Translations under genes and position numbers: made by a program | Notes under the pieces: model-generated | The model's input: the letters and a program-made list of their open reading frames with translations, nothing else | Told to the model about the DNA's origin: nothing | Databases searched by the model: none | NCBI GenBank assembly: GCA_036227345.1 | Contig: CP109468.1 | Coordinates: 4,712,001-4,776,000 of the forward strand | DNA length: 64,000 nt | Reading direction: 5' to 3' | Source of the DNA: Streptomyces sp. NBC_01463 | Lineage (GTDB): Bacteria > Actinomycetota > Actinomycetes > Streptomycetales > Streptomycetaceae | Shown: one piece after another, positions 10,569 through 18,554 of the stretch | Layout of the letters: each line of letters begins with the position of its first letter | How positions within the stretch are numbered: the first letter of the stretch is position 1

Positions 10569-11561
10569 TCAGCGGGGCTGGGTGCGGAAGCGCCTTCGGT
10601 AGGCCGCCGGGGTGGTGGCGAGCTGCCGTTTGAACGCCCGGTGGAGGGTCTCCGCCGAGCCGAGCCCGGCGGTGGCGGCGACCAGGGTGAGCGGGACGTC
10701 CGTGGTCTCCAGCAGCCGCCGGGCCGTCTCGACCCGGGCGGCCTCGACGTAGGCGGCCGGACTGGCCCCCGTCTCCTGCTTGAAGACGCGGGCGAAGTGC
10801 CGCTCGCTCACGCACATCCGGGCCGCCAGGACCTCCGCGGACAGGTCCGCGTCGAGGTGGTCGGCGATCCAGAGCCGCAGCTCGTCGATGTCACGGCGGG
10901 CCGAGGCGGGCCGGCTGAGCGGTACGGAGAACTGGCTCTGGCCGCCCTGCCGCTTGAGGTACATCACCAACTGCCGGGCCACCGCCAGCGCGACGTCCTC
11001 GCCCAGGTCCTCGGCCACCAGGGCCAGGGACAGGTCCAGACAGGCGCTGATCCCGGCCCCGGTCCACAGCCTGCCCCGGTCGGCGCGGACGAAGATCGGA
11101 TCGGGATCGACCGTGACGTCCGGATGACCGGCGGCGAGCTGGGCGGCGGTCGACCAGTGCGTGGTCGCCGTCCGCCCGTCCAGCAGCCCGGCGGCCGCCA
11201 GGACGTGCGCACCGACGCACACCGACGCCACGCGCCGGGCGCGCGGTGCGGTCTCCTTCACCCAGGCGACGACCTCGGCATCGATCCGGGCCACCGGGCC
11301 GGCCTCGGTCATGTCGACCGCGCCGGGGACCAGCAGGGTGTCCACCTGCCCGCCGACCTCGTCGAAGGCCAGGTCGGCCAGCACCCGCACGCCCGCGGAC
11401 GTCCGCACCGCTCCGGCGGCCGGCCCGGCGAGCCGGACCCGGTAGCCGGCCCGGCCCCCGGTCTCCCGGTTGGCCAGCGCGAACACCTCGGCCGGGCCGG
11501 TGACGTCGAGGAGGTCGACATCGGGGAAGACCGCGATGACGACCCGGTGCGAATCGCTCAT
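10569..11561 (-). CDS. GlxA-family transcriptional regulator (DJ-1/PfpI + AraC HTH)
   Basis: This 330-residue regulator has an N-terminal DJ-1/PfpI-like amidotransferase fold (residues about 5-170, with VDLLDVTGPAEVFALAN and the nucleophile-elbow region SVCVGAHVLAAAGLL). A C-terminal AraC domain (about 225-325) has two helix-turn-helix units, including LSAEVLAARMCVSERHFARV and FKRQLATTPAAYRRRF. The elbow Cys is present, although most GlxA-type proteins are thought to be binders rather than enzymes. It is likely to control the isochorismatase gene directly downstream. Confidence 0.88.
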   Translation of the reverse strand: MSDSHRVVIAVFPDVDLLDVTGPAEVFALANRETGGRAGYRVRLAGPAAGAVRTSAGVRVLADLAFDEVGGQVDTLLVPGAVDMTEAGPVARIDAEVVAWVKETAPRARRVASVCVGAHVLAAAGLLDGRTATTHWSTAAQLAAGHPDVTVDPDPIFVRADRGRLWTGAGISACLDLSLALVAEDLGEDVALAVARQLVMYLKRQGGQSQFSVPLSRPASARRDIDELRLWIADHLDADLSAEVLAARMCVSERHFARVFKQETGASPAAYVEAARVETARRLLETTDVPLTLVAATAGLGSAETLHRAFKRQLATTPAAYRRRFRTQPR

Positions 11562-11666
11562 GGATCCATCCTCACCGCCGCGCCGGATGGCCGCAATGAC
11601 GATTCCCTGTCACATCCGGACATGGGGGCGTCGGCGACACCGCCGGTGCCCTCACTCGCGACACAT

Positions 11667-11785
11667 TGGCGCCATGCCTGTACCTGCCTCTGACCTGGGC
11701 TTATCTACTCCTACGGTGCTGAGTGGCGCCATGTGGCGCCACTTTCTGGACCCAATAGCTTGCGCATGGCGCCATCGTGGTGCCA
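11667..11785. promoter_or_regulatory. Promoter with five TGGCGCCA-type operator sites
   Basis: Five copies of an 8-bp palindrome occur in 119 bases: TGGCGCCA at 11667, 11724, 11734 and 11767, and TGGTGCCA at 11778. Two pairs are spaced 10 and 11 bp, one helical turn. The last pair lies in the 18-base spacer between TTGCGC (11760-11765) and CACTAT (11784-11789), a plausible -35/-10. The RHH gene's ATG at 11796 is 7 bases after the -10, so the transcript is probably leaderless. An RHH dimer array covering this spacer would repress its own gene. Confidence 0.7.
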
Positions 11786-11795
11786 CTATTGCGTC

Positions 11796-12323
11796 ATGGA
11801 CCTCACGCCGTACGTCGAAACACTCCGCAGGGAACTGGCCGTGGCCGCCGAGGCCGGGGGTGACGAAGCCCGCGAGCTCGCCGAGCGGCTGACCGCGCCG
11901 CTGGAGTCGGCCACCCGGCTGACCCTGCTCAATGTGCTCTCCGCGGCCATGGACGAGATCACCCGCGAACTCGCCCCCGGCTCGGTCGACGTACGACTGC
12001 GCGGCCTGGACCCCGACTTCGTGGTCGTACTGCCGCAGCACGAGGACCGCACCGAACCGCTCGGATCGCCGGCGCCCGCACCGGCACCGGCCCCCGCCTT
12101 CGCCGACACGGACGAGGGCGGCACCGCCCGCGTCAACCTGCGCCTGCCGGCCCAGCTCAAGACCCGCGCCGAGGAGGCGGCGGGCCACGAGGGACTGTCG
12201 GTCAACGCGTGGCTCGTCCGCGTCGTGTCGGCGGCCCTCGACACGGGAGGCGCCGCCGCGGCCCCCCGTGCCCCCGAGAAGACCAGGACCAGCGGCCAGA
12301 GCTTCACGGGCTGGGTGCGCTAG
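11796..12323 (+). CDS. Ribbon-helix-helix (HicB/Arc-like) regulator
   Basis: This 175-residue protein has a helical N-terminal domain (1-60), a short beta region, an Ala-Pro linker (about 90-100) and an RHH domain at about 110-150: ARVNLRLPAQLKTRAEEAA followed by GLSVNAWLVRVVSAAL. RHH strands insert into the major groove of short palindromes, which fits the TGGCGCCA array over its own promoter. It is not linked to a HicA toxin. The gene is followed by DUF4097 and Drr-type ABC genes on the same strand, so it is best read as an autorepressor of that module. The start at 11796 is dictated by the promoter position. Confidence 0.78.
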   Translation: MDLTPYVETLRRELAVAAEAGGDEARELAERLTAPLESATRLTLLNVLSAAMDEITRELAPGSVDVRLRGLDPDFVVVLPQHEDRTEPLGSPAPAPAPAPAFADTDEGGTARVNLRLPAQLKTRAEEAAGHEGLSVNAWLVRVVSAALDTGGAAAAPRAPEKTRTSGQSFTGWVR

Positions 12324-12418
12324 CCCCCGCCCGGCACCGGACACCGATTCGCCCGCACCACGTCCCACCAGCGGGGACGCCACGAACATCCAAGAGGACC
12401 CAAGAGGACGGGACAGCC

Positions 12419-13267
12419 ATGCCTTCTTTCGACACTCCCCAGCCGATCTCGGTCAGCGCCCATGTGGACGCCGGATCCATCCAGTTCGTCGCGGCGGACC
12501 GCGCCGACACCGTCGTGGAGGTCGCGCCCCGCGACGCGAAGAGGGACCAGGACGTGCGGGCCGCCGAGCAGACCGAGGTCACGTACTCGGGCGGCACGCT
12601 GCGCATCAAGACGCCCAAGCCCAACCTCTTCGGGCGCACCGGCACCGCCGACATCACCGTCCAACTGCCCGAGGGCTCCCAGGTGGAGGCGACCGGTGCG
12701 TGGGCCGAGGTCCGCGGCGACGGGCGGCTCGGTGAGGTCCGGGTGAAGATCTCGTCCGGCGACGCCCGCTTCGACACCACCGGCCCGCTGAACCTGACCG
12801 CCTCCCACGGGTCCATCACCGTGGACCGCGTCGAGGGTCCCGCCGAGATCGCCACCAGCTCCGGCAGCATCAGGGTCGGCACGATCACGGGCCTCGCCGT
12901 GCTGAAGAACTCGCACGGCACCACCAGCGTCGGCGACGTCGCCGGTGACCTGCGGGTCAGCGGCGCCAACGGCGACATCATCATCGACCGGGCCAGGGCC
13001 TCCGTCGCGGCCAAGACCGCCAACGGCACCCTGCGGGTCACGGAGATCGCCCGCGGCAGCGTCGAGCTGGAGACCTCGCACGGGGCCATCCACGTGGGCG
13101 TGCGGGAGGGCACCGCCGCCTGGCTCGACGTCAGCTCGGGCTACGGAAGCGTGCACAACTCGCTGACCGCGTCGGAGAGTCCGGAGAAGTCCGAGGACAC
13201 CGTCGAGGTGCGGGCCCGCACGCGCCACGGAAACATCGACATCCGCCGCGCCGCGGTCCGCGCCTGA
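12419..13267 (+). CDS. DUF4097-family beta-repeat protein
   Basis: This 282-residue protein is made almost wholly of short parallel beta-strand repeats of the SGDARFDTTGPLNLTASHGS kind, with recurring GSI, HGTTSV, GDI and NGTL turns, as in DUF4097. The strands would form a right-handed helix. There is no signal peptide or TM segment, so it is cytoplasmic or membrane-associated through partners. The family often sits beside RHH regulators and ABC-2 exporters in Streptomyces, and its role is unknown. The ATG at 12419 follows an AGAGGACGGGA stretch. A 77-bp gap separates it from drrA-like, probably in one transcript. Confidence 0.82.
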   Translation: MPSFDTPQPISVSAHVDAGSIQFVAADRADTVVEVAPRDAKRDQDVRAAEQTEVTYSGGTLRIKTPKPNLFGRTGTADITVQLPEGSQVEATGAWAEVRGDGRLGEVRVKISSGDARFDTTGPLNLTASHGSITVDRVEGPAEIATSSGSIRVGTITGLAVLKNSHGTTSVGDVAGDLRVSGANGDIIIDRARASVAAKTANGTLRVTEIARGSVELETSHGAIHVGVREGTAAWLDVSSGYGSVHNSLTASESPEKSEDTVEVRARTRHGNIDIRRAAVRA

Positions 13268-13344
13268 GGGCCGACGCCCCCTGCGCCTCGCTCCCCTCCA
13301 CTCCCCGTCCCCTTCGTCTTCCAGCCTTCTACCGGGAGGGCCCC

Positions 13345-14358
13345 ATGCCTTCATCTGTCATGCCCACATCCAAAAACGGTCACGGCCAGGAGCCGTCCGC
13401 CGACGCCGTCTCCGCCGTCGGTCTGCGCAAGTCCTACGGTGACAAGGTCGTCCTCGACGGCATCGATCTGCGCATCCCGGCGGGCTCGGTGTTCGCGTTG
13501 CTGGGTCCGAACGGGGCCGGCAAGACGACGGCGGTGAAGATCCTGTCGTCTCTGGTGTCGGCGGGCGCCGGGTCCGGGGAGATCCGGGTCGGGGGCCACG
13601 ACCTGGCCACCGAGCCGCAGGCCGTGCGTGCCGCGATCGGGGTCACCGGCCAGTTCTCCGCCGTGGACGGTCTGATCACCGGCGAGGAGAACATGCTCCT
13701 GATGGCGGACCTGCACCACCTCACCAGGGCCGATGGCCGGCGCGTCACCGCCGAACTCCTGGAACGCTTCGACCTGGTGGACGCCGCGAAGAGGCCCGCC
13801 TCCACCTACTCCGGCGGCATGAAACGCCGCCTGGACATCGCGATGACCCTGGTCGGCAGCCCCCGCATCATCTTCCTCGACGAACCCACCACCGGCCTGG
13901 ACCCACGCTCCCGCCACACCATGTGGGGCATCATCCGCAGCCTCGTCACCACCGGCGTCACCGTCCTGCTCACCACCCAGTACCTCGACGAAGCCGACGA
14001 ACTCGCCGACCGCATCGCCGTACTCGACAACGGCAAGATCGCCGCCGAGGGAAGCCCGGCCGAGCTCAAGCGGCTCGTCCCGGGCGGACACGTACGGCTG
14101 AGGTTCACCGACCCGTCCGCGTACCGGTCGGCCGCCACCGCCCTGCACGAGGCCGCCCGGGACGACGAAGCCCTCACCCTGCAACTCCCCAGCGGCGGAA
14201 GTCAGCGCGAACTGCGCGCCATTCTCGACTGGCTCGACTCGACCGGCGTCGAGGCCGACGAACTCACCGTCCACACCCCCGACCTCGACGACGTGTTCTT
14301 CGCCCTCACCACCCCCACCGGCGCGCTGCCGCACCAGACCCAGGAGACCACCCGATGA
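13345..14358 (+). CDS. ABC transporter ATP-binding protein (DrrA type)
   Basis: This 337-residue nucleotide-binding subunit is of the daunorubicin-resistance DrrA class of exporters. Walker A is GPNGAGKTT (54-62), the signature is YSGGMKRRLD, Walker B is IIFLDEPTTGLDP, and the switch region is LLTTQYLDEADELADRI. The C-terminal part (about 245-325) matches the extra DUF4162-like domain of DrrA proteins. A GGGAGGG site precedes the ATG at 13345. Its stop overlaps the permease start (ATGA). The exported substrate is unknown; the class exports drugs and lipids. Confidence 0.93.
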   Translation: MPSSVMPTSKNGHGQEPSADAVSAVGLRKSYGDKVVLDGIDLRIPAGSVFALLGPNGAGKTTAVKILSSLVSAGAGSGEIRVGGHDLATEPQAVRAAIGVTGQFSAVDGLITGEENMLLMADLHHLTRADGRRVTAELLERFDLVDAAKRPASTYSGGMKRRLDIAMTLVGSPRIIFLDEPTTGLDPRSRHTMWGIIRSLVTTGVTVLLTTQYLDEADELADRIAVLDNGKIAAEGSPAELKRLVPGGHVRLRFTDPSAYRSAATALHEAARDDEALTLQLPSGGSQRELRAILDWLDSTGVEADELTVHTPDLDDVFFALTTPTGALPHQTQETTR

Positions 14359-15146
14359 GCACCCTGCCCCTGGCCGTCCGCGACTCCCACACCATGCTGC
14401 GCCGCAACCTCCTGCACGCCCGCCGCTACCCCTCCCTCACCCTCAACCTCCTGCTCACCCCGATCATGCTGCTCCTGCTCTTCGTCTACATCTTCGGCGA
14501 CGTCATGAGCGCCGGCATCGGCGGCGGCGGCGCCGACCGCGCCCAGTACATCGCCTACATCGTCCCCGGCCTCCTCCTCATGACGATCGGCTCCACCACC
14601 ATCGGCACCGCCGTCTCCGTCTCCAACGACATGACCGAAGGGATCATCGCCCGCTTCCGCACCATGGCCATCCACCGCGGATCCGTCCTCATCGGCCACG
14701 TCCTGGGCAGCGTCCTGCAATGCATCGCCAGCGTCGTCCTGGTCGGCGCCGTCGGCGCCGCCATCGGCTTCCGCTCCACCGACGCCACCGTCCTGGAATG
14801 GTTCGCCGCCTTCGGACTCCTGGTCCTCTTCGCCACCGCGTTCACCTGGATCGCCGTCGGCATGGGCCTCATCAGCCCCAACGCCGAAGCCGCCAGCAAC
14901 AACGCCCTCCCCATGATCCTGCTCCCCCTCCTCTCCAGCGCCTTCATCCCCGTCGACACCATGCCCGGCTGGTTCCGCCCCATCGCCGAGTACCAGCCCT
15001 TCACCCCCGCCATCGAAACCCTCCGCGGCCTCCTCCTCGGCACCGAGATCGGCAACAACGGCTGGCTCACCCTCGCCTGGTGCCTCGCCCTCACCGTCCT
15101 CGGCTACCGCTGGTCCACCGCACGCTTCAACGACGACCCCAAGTAA
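14355..15146 (+). CDS. ABC-2 type transporter permease (DrrB type)
   Basis: This 263-residue membrane subunit has about six TM helices and the ABC-2 signature region near the C-terminus (LPLLSSAFIPVDTMPGWFRPIAEYQPFTP area). The N-terminal RDSHTMLRRNLLHARRYPSL coupling segment is typical of DrrB. It is translationally coupled to the ATPase by a 4-bp overlap and forms the exporter with it. A strong hairpin follows 20 bp after its stop. Confidence 0.93.
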   Translation: MSTLPLAVRDSHTMLRRNLLHARRYPSLTLNLLLTPIMLLLLFVYIFGDVMSAGIGGGGADRAQYIAYIVPGLLLMTIGSTTIGTAVSVSNDMTEGIIARFRTMAIHRGSVLIGHVLGSVLQCIASVVLVGAVGAAIGFRSTDATVLEWFAAFGLLVLFATAFTWIAVGMGLISPNAEAASNNALPMILLPLLSSAFIPVDTMPGWFRPIAEYQPFTPAIETLRGLLLGTEIGNNGWLTLAWCLALTVLGYRWSTARFNDDPK

Positions 15147-15166
15147 CCCCCAGCGCCGATCGCCAC

Positions 15167-15197
15167 CAGCCCCCGCCCGCAGCCGCGGCGGGGGCTG
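15167..15197. terminator. Bidirectional hairpin terminator
   Basis: There is a perfect 11-bp stem, CAGCCCCCGCC (15167-15177) against GGCGGGGGCTG (15187-15197), with a 9-base loop. It lies between the stop of the drrB-like gene (15146) and the stop of the opposing DUF1838 gene (15208), so it can end transcription from both sides. Confidence 0.8.
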
Positions 15198-15207
15198 TTC
15201 CGGGTTT

Positions 15208-15957
15208 TCACGCGGGCGGGTTGAGCTTCCGGAAGTACGTCCAGCTGGTCTCGTTCGGCTCGCTCCACTTCTCCGGGGCCCGGGCGAACTCCGGGTGGTG
15301 GGCGGCGATGTACGCACGGGTGCGCTCGGGGACCTCGGCGTACGAGCCGAGCTTGCGGCCCCGGCAGTGGAAGGTGAGCCCGCCGGGAGCCTGGGCGCGG
15401 GCCATCCAGGGGAGCCACGGGGACATCCGGGTCCACGACATGGTGGCCGGGACGCTGGGCGCCGGCCCGGACAGATCGGCGCGGTCGGCGAAGAACTGGA
15501 AGAGCTCCAGGGCCTTGTAGGTGTCACCGGAGGAGTGGACGGGGTACTCGGCCACCGGCAGCGGCGAGGGGTAGGACAGCGGGATCTCCAGGCTGAAGCA
15601 GACCTGTCCGCCGAGCTCGGTCGTCGGGACCGGGAAGGGGCGCCACCTCTGGTTCGCCGGGTCGTTCCAGACGTGCACCACCGGCAGGTCCTGCCAGGTC
15701 TCCAGGATCTCGCGGCTGACGGGGTCCAGGTAGAAGGCGGCCTCCCGGGTGAGCAGTCGGTACGCGTCCGGGCCGGCCTCGGCGTCCTGGACCAGGCGGG
15801 CGACGTTGAGCCCCTCGAAGCCGAAGACGCGCCGGTAGGGCTCGTCGGGGGACCAGGAGTACACGTCTCCGGACCACCAGTACGTGACCTCGTCACCGTC
15901 GAGCGAGGCGCGGGTGCGGGCGAAGGAGCGGAGCAGCTCCGCGGGTGTCGTCGTCAT
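15208..15957 (-). CDS. DUF1838 family protein
   Basis: This 249-residue protein matches the DUF1838 pattern: rich in Trp and Tyr, with GDEVTYWWSGDVYSWSPDEP, FGFEGLNVAR, LETWQDLPVVHVWNDPANQ and a closing WTYFRKLNPP. Function is unknown. Members in other phyla are often secreted, but no signal peptide is visible here. The ATG at 15957 is preferred over an in-frame GTG three codons upstream. The gene is monocistronic and convergent with the ABC operon. Confidence 0.75.
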   Translation of the reverse strand: MTTTPAELLRSFARTRASLDGDEVTYWWSGDVYSWSPDEPYRRVFGFEGLNVARLVQDAEAGPDAYRLLTREAAFYLDPVSREILETWQDLPVVHVWNDPANQRWRPFPVPTTELGGQVCFSLEIPLSYPSPLPVAEYPVHSSGDTYKALELFQFFADRADLSGPAPSVPATMSWTRMSPWLPWMARAQAPGGLTFHCRGRKLGSYAEVPERTRAYIAAHHPEFARAPEKWSEPNETSWTYFRKLNPPA

Positions 15958-16097
15958 ACGGACCACTCTGCGCGACTCCCGGTCCGGGCGTGCGGGAAAA
16001 GCTCCAGACCCTCCGCCCGTACGGTGCCGTCGTGCACGAACTCCCGCGCAGAGAGCCGGCCTTCCGCTCCGGCACGGAGCACTGAGAGAGTCCTGCC

Positions 16098-16565
16098 ATG
16101 CCGAACTTCGAGATCACACCCATCGGTACGGTCCGGAACGACCGGACGGACGTCCAGCACACGGACAACTGGGGGGCCGTCCGCAGCACGATCACGGTCG
16201 ACGAACGCTTCGGCGAGGCGTGCCTCCAGGGGCTCGAGGGCTTCTCTCACGTGGAGGTCCTCTTCGTCTTCGACCGGTTCGCCGAGAGCGACGACTACCG
16301 CGAACCCCGTCCCTACCGCGGCCGCTCCGACCTCCCGCCGGTGGGCGTCTTCGCCGGCCGCGGCCCCCGCAGGCCGAACCGCATCGGGGTGACGTGCTGC
16401 GCCGTCGAATCCGTCGAGGGCCGTGAACTGACGGTGGTGGGCCTGGACGCGGTGTCGGGCACCCCGGTGATCGACCTGAAGCCGGCGATGCGGGAGTTCC
16501 GGGCGGTGGACGTCACACAGCCGGAGTGGGTCAGTCTGATGATGGCGGACTACTTCCAGCCGTGA
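16098..16565 (+). CDS. TrmO/TsaA-family tRNA m6t6A37 methyltransferase
   Basis: This 155-residue protein is of the TrmO (YaeB/TsaA) family, which uses S-adenosylmethionine to methylate t6A37 in tRNAs reading ACY codons. The start ITPIGTVRNDRTD and the core GFSHVEVLFVFDRF, DLPPVGVFAGRGPRRPNRIGVT and GTPVIDLKP are the conserved family blocks. It is shorter than E. coli TrmO because it has only the beta-barrel domain, as many actinobacterial members do. Paralogs with altered substrates exist, so the exact reaction is not certain. Confidence 0.8.
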   Translation: MPNFEITPIGTVRNDRTDVQHTDNWGAVRSTITVDERFGEACLQGLEGFSHVEVLFVFDRFAESDDYREPRPYRGRSDLPPVGVFAGRGPRRPNRIGVTCCAVESVEGRELTVVGLDAVSGTPVIDLKPAMREFRAVDVTQPEWVSLMMADYFQP

Positions 16566-16668
16566 GAAGCGCTGGTCGGGAGCCCTTCCGAGGGCGTCGG
16601 GCCGCCGCAGCCGCCGCGTCGCCCCGGGGTTTGTCGCCGGTCTCCTTCGGGTTCGTCTGCAATCGGTA

Positions 16669-16683
16669 ACAGGAGCATCCTGT
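16669..16683. other. Small perfect hairpin upstream of the deacetylase gene
   Basis: ACAGGA and TCCTGT are separated by 3 bases and lie 74 bases before the ATG at 16757. It could be a leader hairpin. The surrounding 190-base gap shows no riboswitch pattern that I can defend. Confidence 0.25.
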
Positions 16684-16756
16684 GCGGGCGTTCGTATGTC
16701 TTGATGGGGGCAGGGCAGGCAGGGCATCGGCGCAGGCAGCAAAGGGGCGGGCGGAC

Positions 16757-17536
16757 ATGGCGAAGCACAAGGGAAGGGCATGGCACAGCCGGCTTCTCGC
16801 GGCGGCGCTCGGGGTGACGGCGCTGGCCGCGGCCACCTCGATGTGGACCGCGCAGGCCGGCACCGCCGGAGCGCGGCAGTCCGAGGCCCGTGTGCAGGCG
16901 CCGCACTCCCAGCCCGCCGGCCAGGTGTCCAAGGTCGCGGAGGACATCGTGCACGCCTCGGACGCGGGGGCCCGCGGCGTCAACATCACCATCGACGACG
17001 GACCCGACCCGACTTGGACGCCGCAGGTGCTGCAACTGCTCAAGGACAGCGGGGTGAAGGCGACGTTCTGCATGGTGGGCACGCAGGCCCAGGCGTACCC
17101 GAACCTGGTCAAGGCCGTCGTGGCGGGCGGGCACCGGCTGTGCAACCACACCGTCTCCCACGACACGGCCATGGACAAGAAGTCCGAGGCCTACCAGTCC
17201 AAGGAGATCCTGGACGCCGAACGCATGATCACCAAGGCGTCCGGCGGTGTCCGGCCGCAGTACTACCGGGCCCCGGGCGGCGCCTTCACCCCCTTCAGCC
17301 GGCACCTCGCCGCGTCCCGGGGGATGCGGCCGCTGGGCTGGAACGTCGACACGAAGGACTTCGAGCACCCCGGCGTGGACACCATCGTCGCCACCGTGAA
17401 GCGGGAGATCTCCGAAGGACCGACGGTGCTCTTCCACGACGCGGGCGGCGACCGCTCCCAGACCCTGGCCGCCCTGGGCCAGGTCCTGCCGTGGCTGCGG
17501 CAGGAGGGGTACTCCTTCGGCTTCCCGGTGCGGTAG
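16757..17536 (+). CDS. Secreted polysaccharide deacetylase (CE4/NodB domain)
   Basis: This 259-residue extracellular deacetylase acts on peptidoglycan or chitin-like chains. A signal peptide covers about 1-40 (basic start, hydrophobic core, Ala-rich cut site). The NodB domain has TIDDGPDP (catalytic and metal Asp80/81), the metal-binding NHTVSHDTAMD (His131, His135), RAPGGAF, NVDTKDF and LFHDAGGD. All five CE4 motifs are readable, with Ile in place of Phe in the first. The ATG at 16757 follows AAAGGGGCGGGCGG. A hairpin lies 3 bases after the stop. Confidence 0.88.
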   Translation: MAKHKGRAWHSRLLAAALGVTALAAATSMWTAQAGTAGARQSEARVQAPHSQPAGQVSKVAEDIVHASDAGARGVNITIDDGPDPTWTPQVLQLLKDSGVKATFCMVGTQAQAYPNLVKAVVAGGHRLCNHTVSHDTAMDKKSEAYQSKEILDAERMITKASGGVRPQYYRAPGGAFTPFSRHLAASRGMRPLGWNVDTKDFEHPGVDTIVATVKREISEGPTVLFHDAGGDRSQTLAALGQVLPWLRQEGYSFGFPVR

Positions 17537-17538
17537 GG

Positions 17539-17560
17539 ACCGGGGCCGCCCCGCCCCGGT
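17539..17560 (+). terminator. Hairpin after deacetylase gene
   Basis: ACCGGGG (17539-17545) pairs with CCCCGGT (17554-17560) over an 8-base loop, starting 3 bases after the deacetylase stop. It lacks a U-tract, as is usual for Streptomyces terminators. Confidence 0.5.
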
Positions 17561-17729
17561 ACGTACGAGGCAGCCGTACCGTCCGACGGCAACCGGCAGC
17601 GTTACAAGGCGTGTTGGACCGGTACGGCGAGCGCGATCGGGCGTGACGCCGTACCGGCCTGCGCGTCATGCGGATGTTTATCGCCGTTTCCTACCCTCAA
17701 GGGAGACCTTCGGGGGAAGGAATCAGCTC

Positions 17730-18554
17730 ATGTACACCATTATCGTGGTTCCGGGGCCCGGGATGGCCCCCTGCGAGAAGCTCCGGCTGGCCCCGGGAGA
17801 GACCCTCCGCTTCGGCCGGGAGGCATCGGCATCCACCGGCGCACAGACCCTCCTCACCATTCCGCACGACGGCGTCTCGCGTTCCGCGGGCGAGATCACC
17901 GCGACGGACACCTACTGGTCGCTCAGCAACTTCAGCCGTGCGGCGACCTACGCCGTCGAGAACCCGGAGGGCGCGGGGGAACACATCAAGGTGGCGCCGA
18001 GGCGACTGGGCGCCCCGGTGGCGTTCGAGTTCTCCCGGGTGGTCCTGCCCGCCGGCACCGACCTGCTCAGCTTCGACGTATGGGCTCCCCGGCACGACTA
18101 CGCCGCCCCGGCGGAGGGCGCGGAGCAGCCGGAACGGCCGGGCGGACCGGACGGTGCGGGCCGTCGGGGCCGGAACGAGCCCGCTCGGGGCCGCGGCGGG
18201 GAGCCGACCGCGCTGGCCTTCCCCCTGGACCGCTCGAAGCGGTACTTCACCGTGCTGGCGGCCCTGTGCGAGCCCCGGCTGCGCGGTGAGCCGTACGCCC
18301 CGCTGCCCACCGTGGAACAGGTCGTCGAACGGCTGCGCCCGTGCTGGCCGGCGGCCAACCGGGCCGCGGTGCAGTGGAACATCGACTATCTGGCCGTGAA
18401 GCTGCGGCTCAAGCCTGGCCCCGACTCCTGCGAACCCGGACCCCGTCTCAACGGCAAGAAGGAGATGCTGGTCTCCCTCGCGCTCCGCTTCGACCTGGTG
18501 CGCGAGGACGATCTCGCGGCGCCGGCCTTCTGCGCGGGCGGCGGGGGCCGGTGA
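17730..18554 (+). CDS. FHA domain protein with C-terminal winged-helix region
   Basis: This 274-residue protein has an FHA domain at about 1-120 (LRFGRE, SRSAGEITATDTYWSLSNFS), which would bind phosphothreonine. A disordered Gly/Arg/Glu-rich linker (about 130-165) follows, then a C-terminal domain with FPLDRSKRYFTVLAALCEPRL and VEQVVERLRPCWPAANRAAV, like a winged helix. The kinase gene starts inside its stop codon (GTGA), so the two are made together and the FHA domain probably reads phosphorylation by that kinase. A GGGGGAAGGA site fixes the ATG at 17730. DNA binding is inferred, not shown. Confidence 0.78.
   Translation: MYTIIVVPGPGMAPCEKLRLAPGETLRFGREASASTGAQTLLTIPHDGVSRSAGEITATDTYWSLSNFSRAATYAVENPEGAGEHIKVAPRRLGAPVAFEFSRVVLPAGTDLLSFDVWAPRHDYAAPAEGAEQPERPGGPDGAGRRGRNEPARGRGGEPTALAFPLDRSKRYFTVLAALCEPRLRGEPYAPLPTVEQVVERLRPCWPAANRAAVQWNIDYLAVKLRLKPGPDSCEPGPRLNGKKEMLVSLALRFDLVREDDLAAPAFCAGGGGR

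Noticed and set aside
11796..12323. HicAB toxin-antitoxin system
   Set aside because: The RHH protein resembles HicB-type antitoxins, but there is no HicA-like small gene on either side. The neighbours are DUF4097 and ABC genes.
16566..16756. Riboswitch ahead of the deacetylase gene
   Set aside because: Cell-wall hydrolase genes in Streptomyces often have a c-di-AMP riboswitch, but I could not find its conserved blocks here. Only a 6-bp hairpin is visible.
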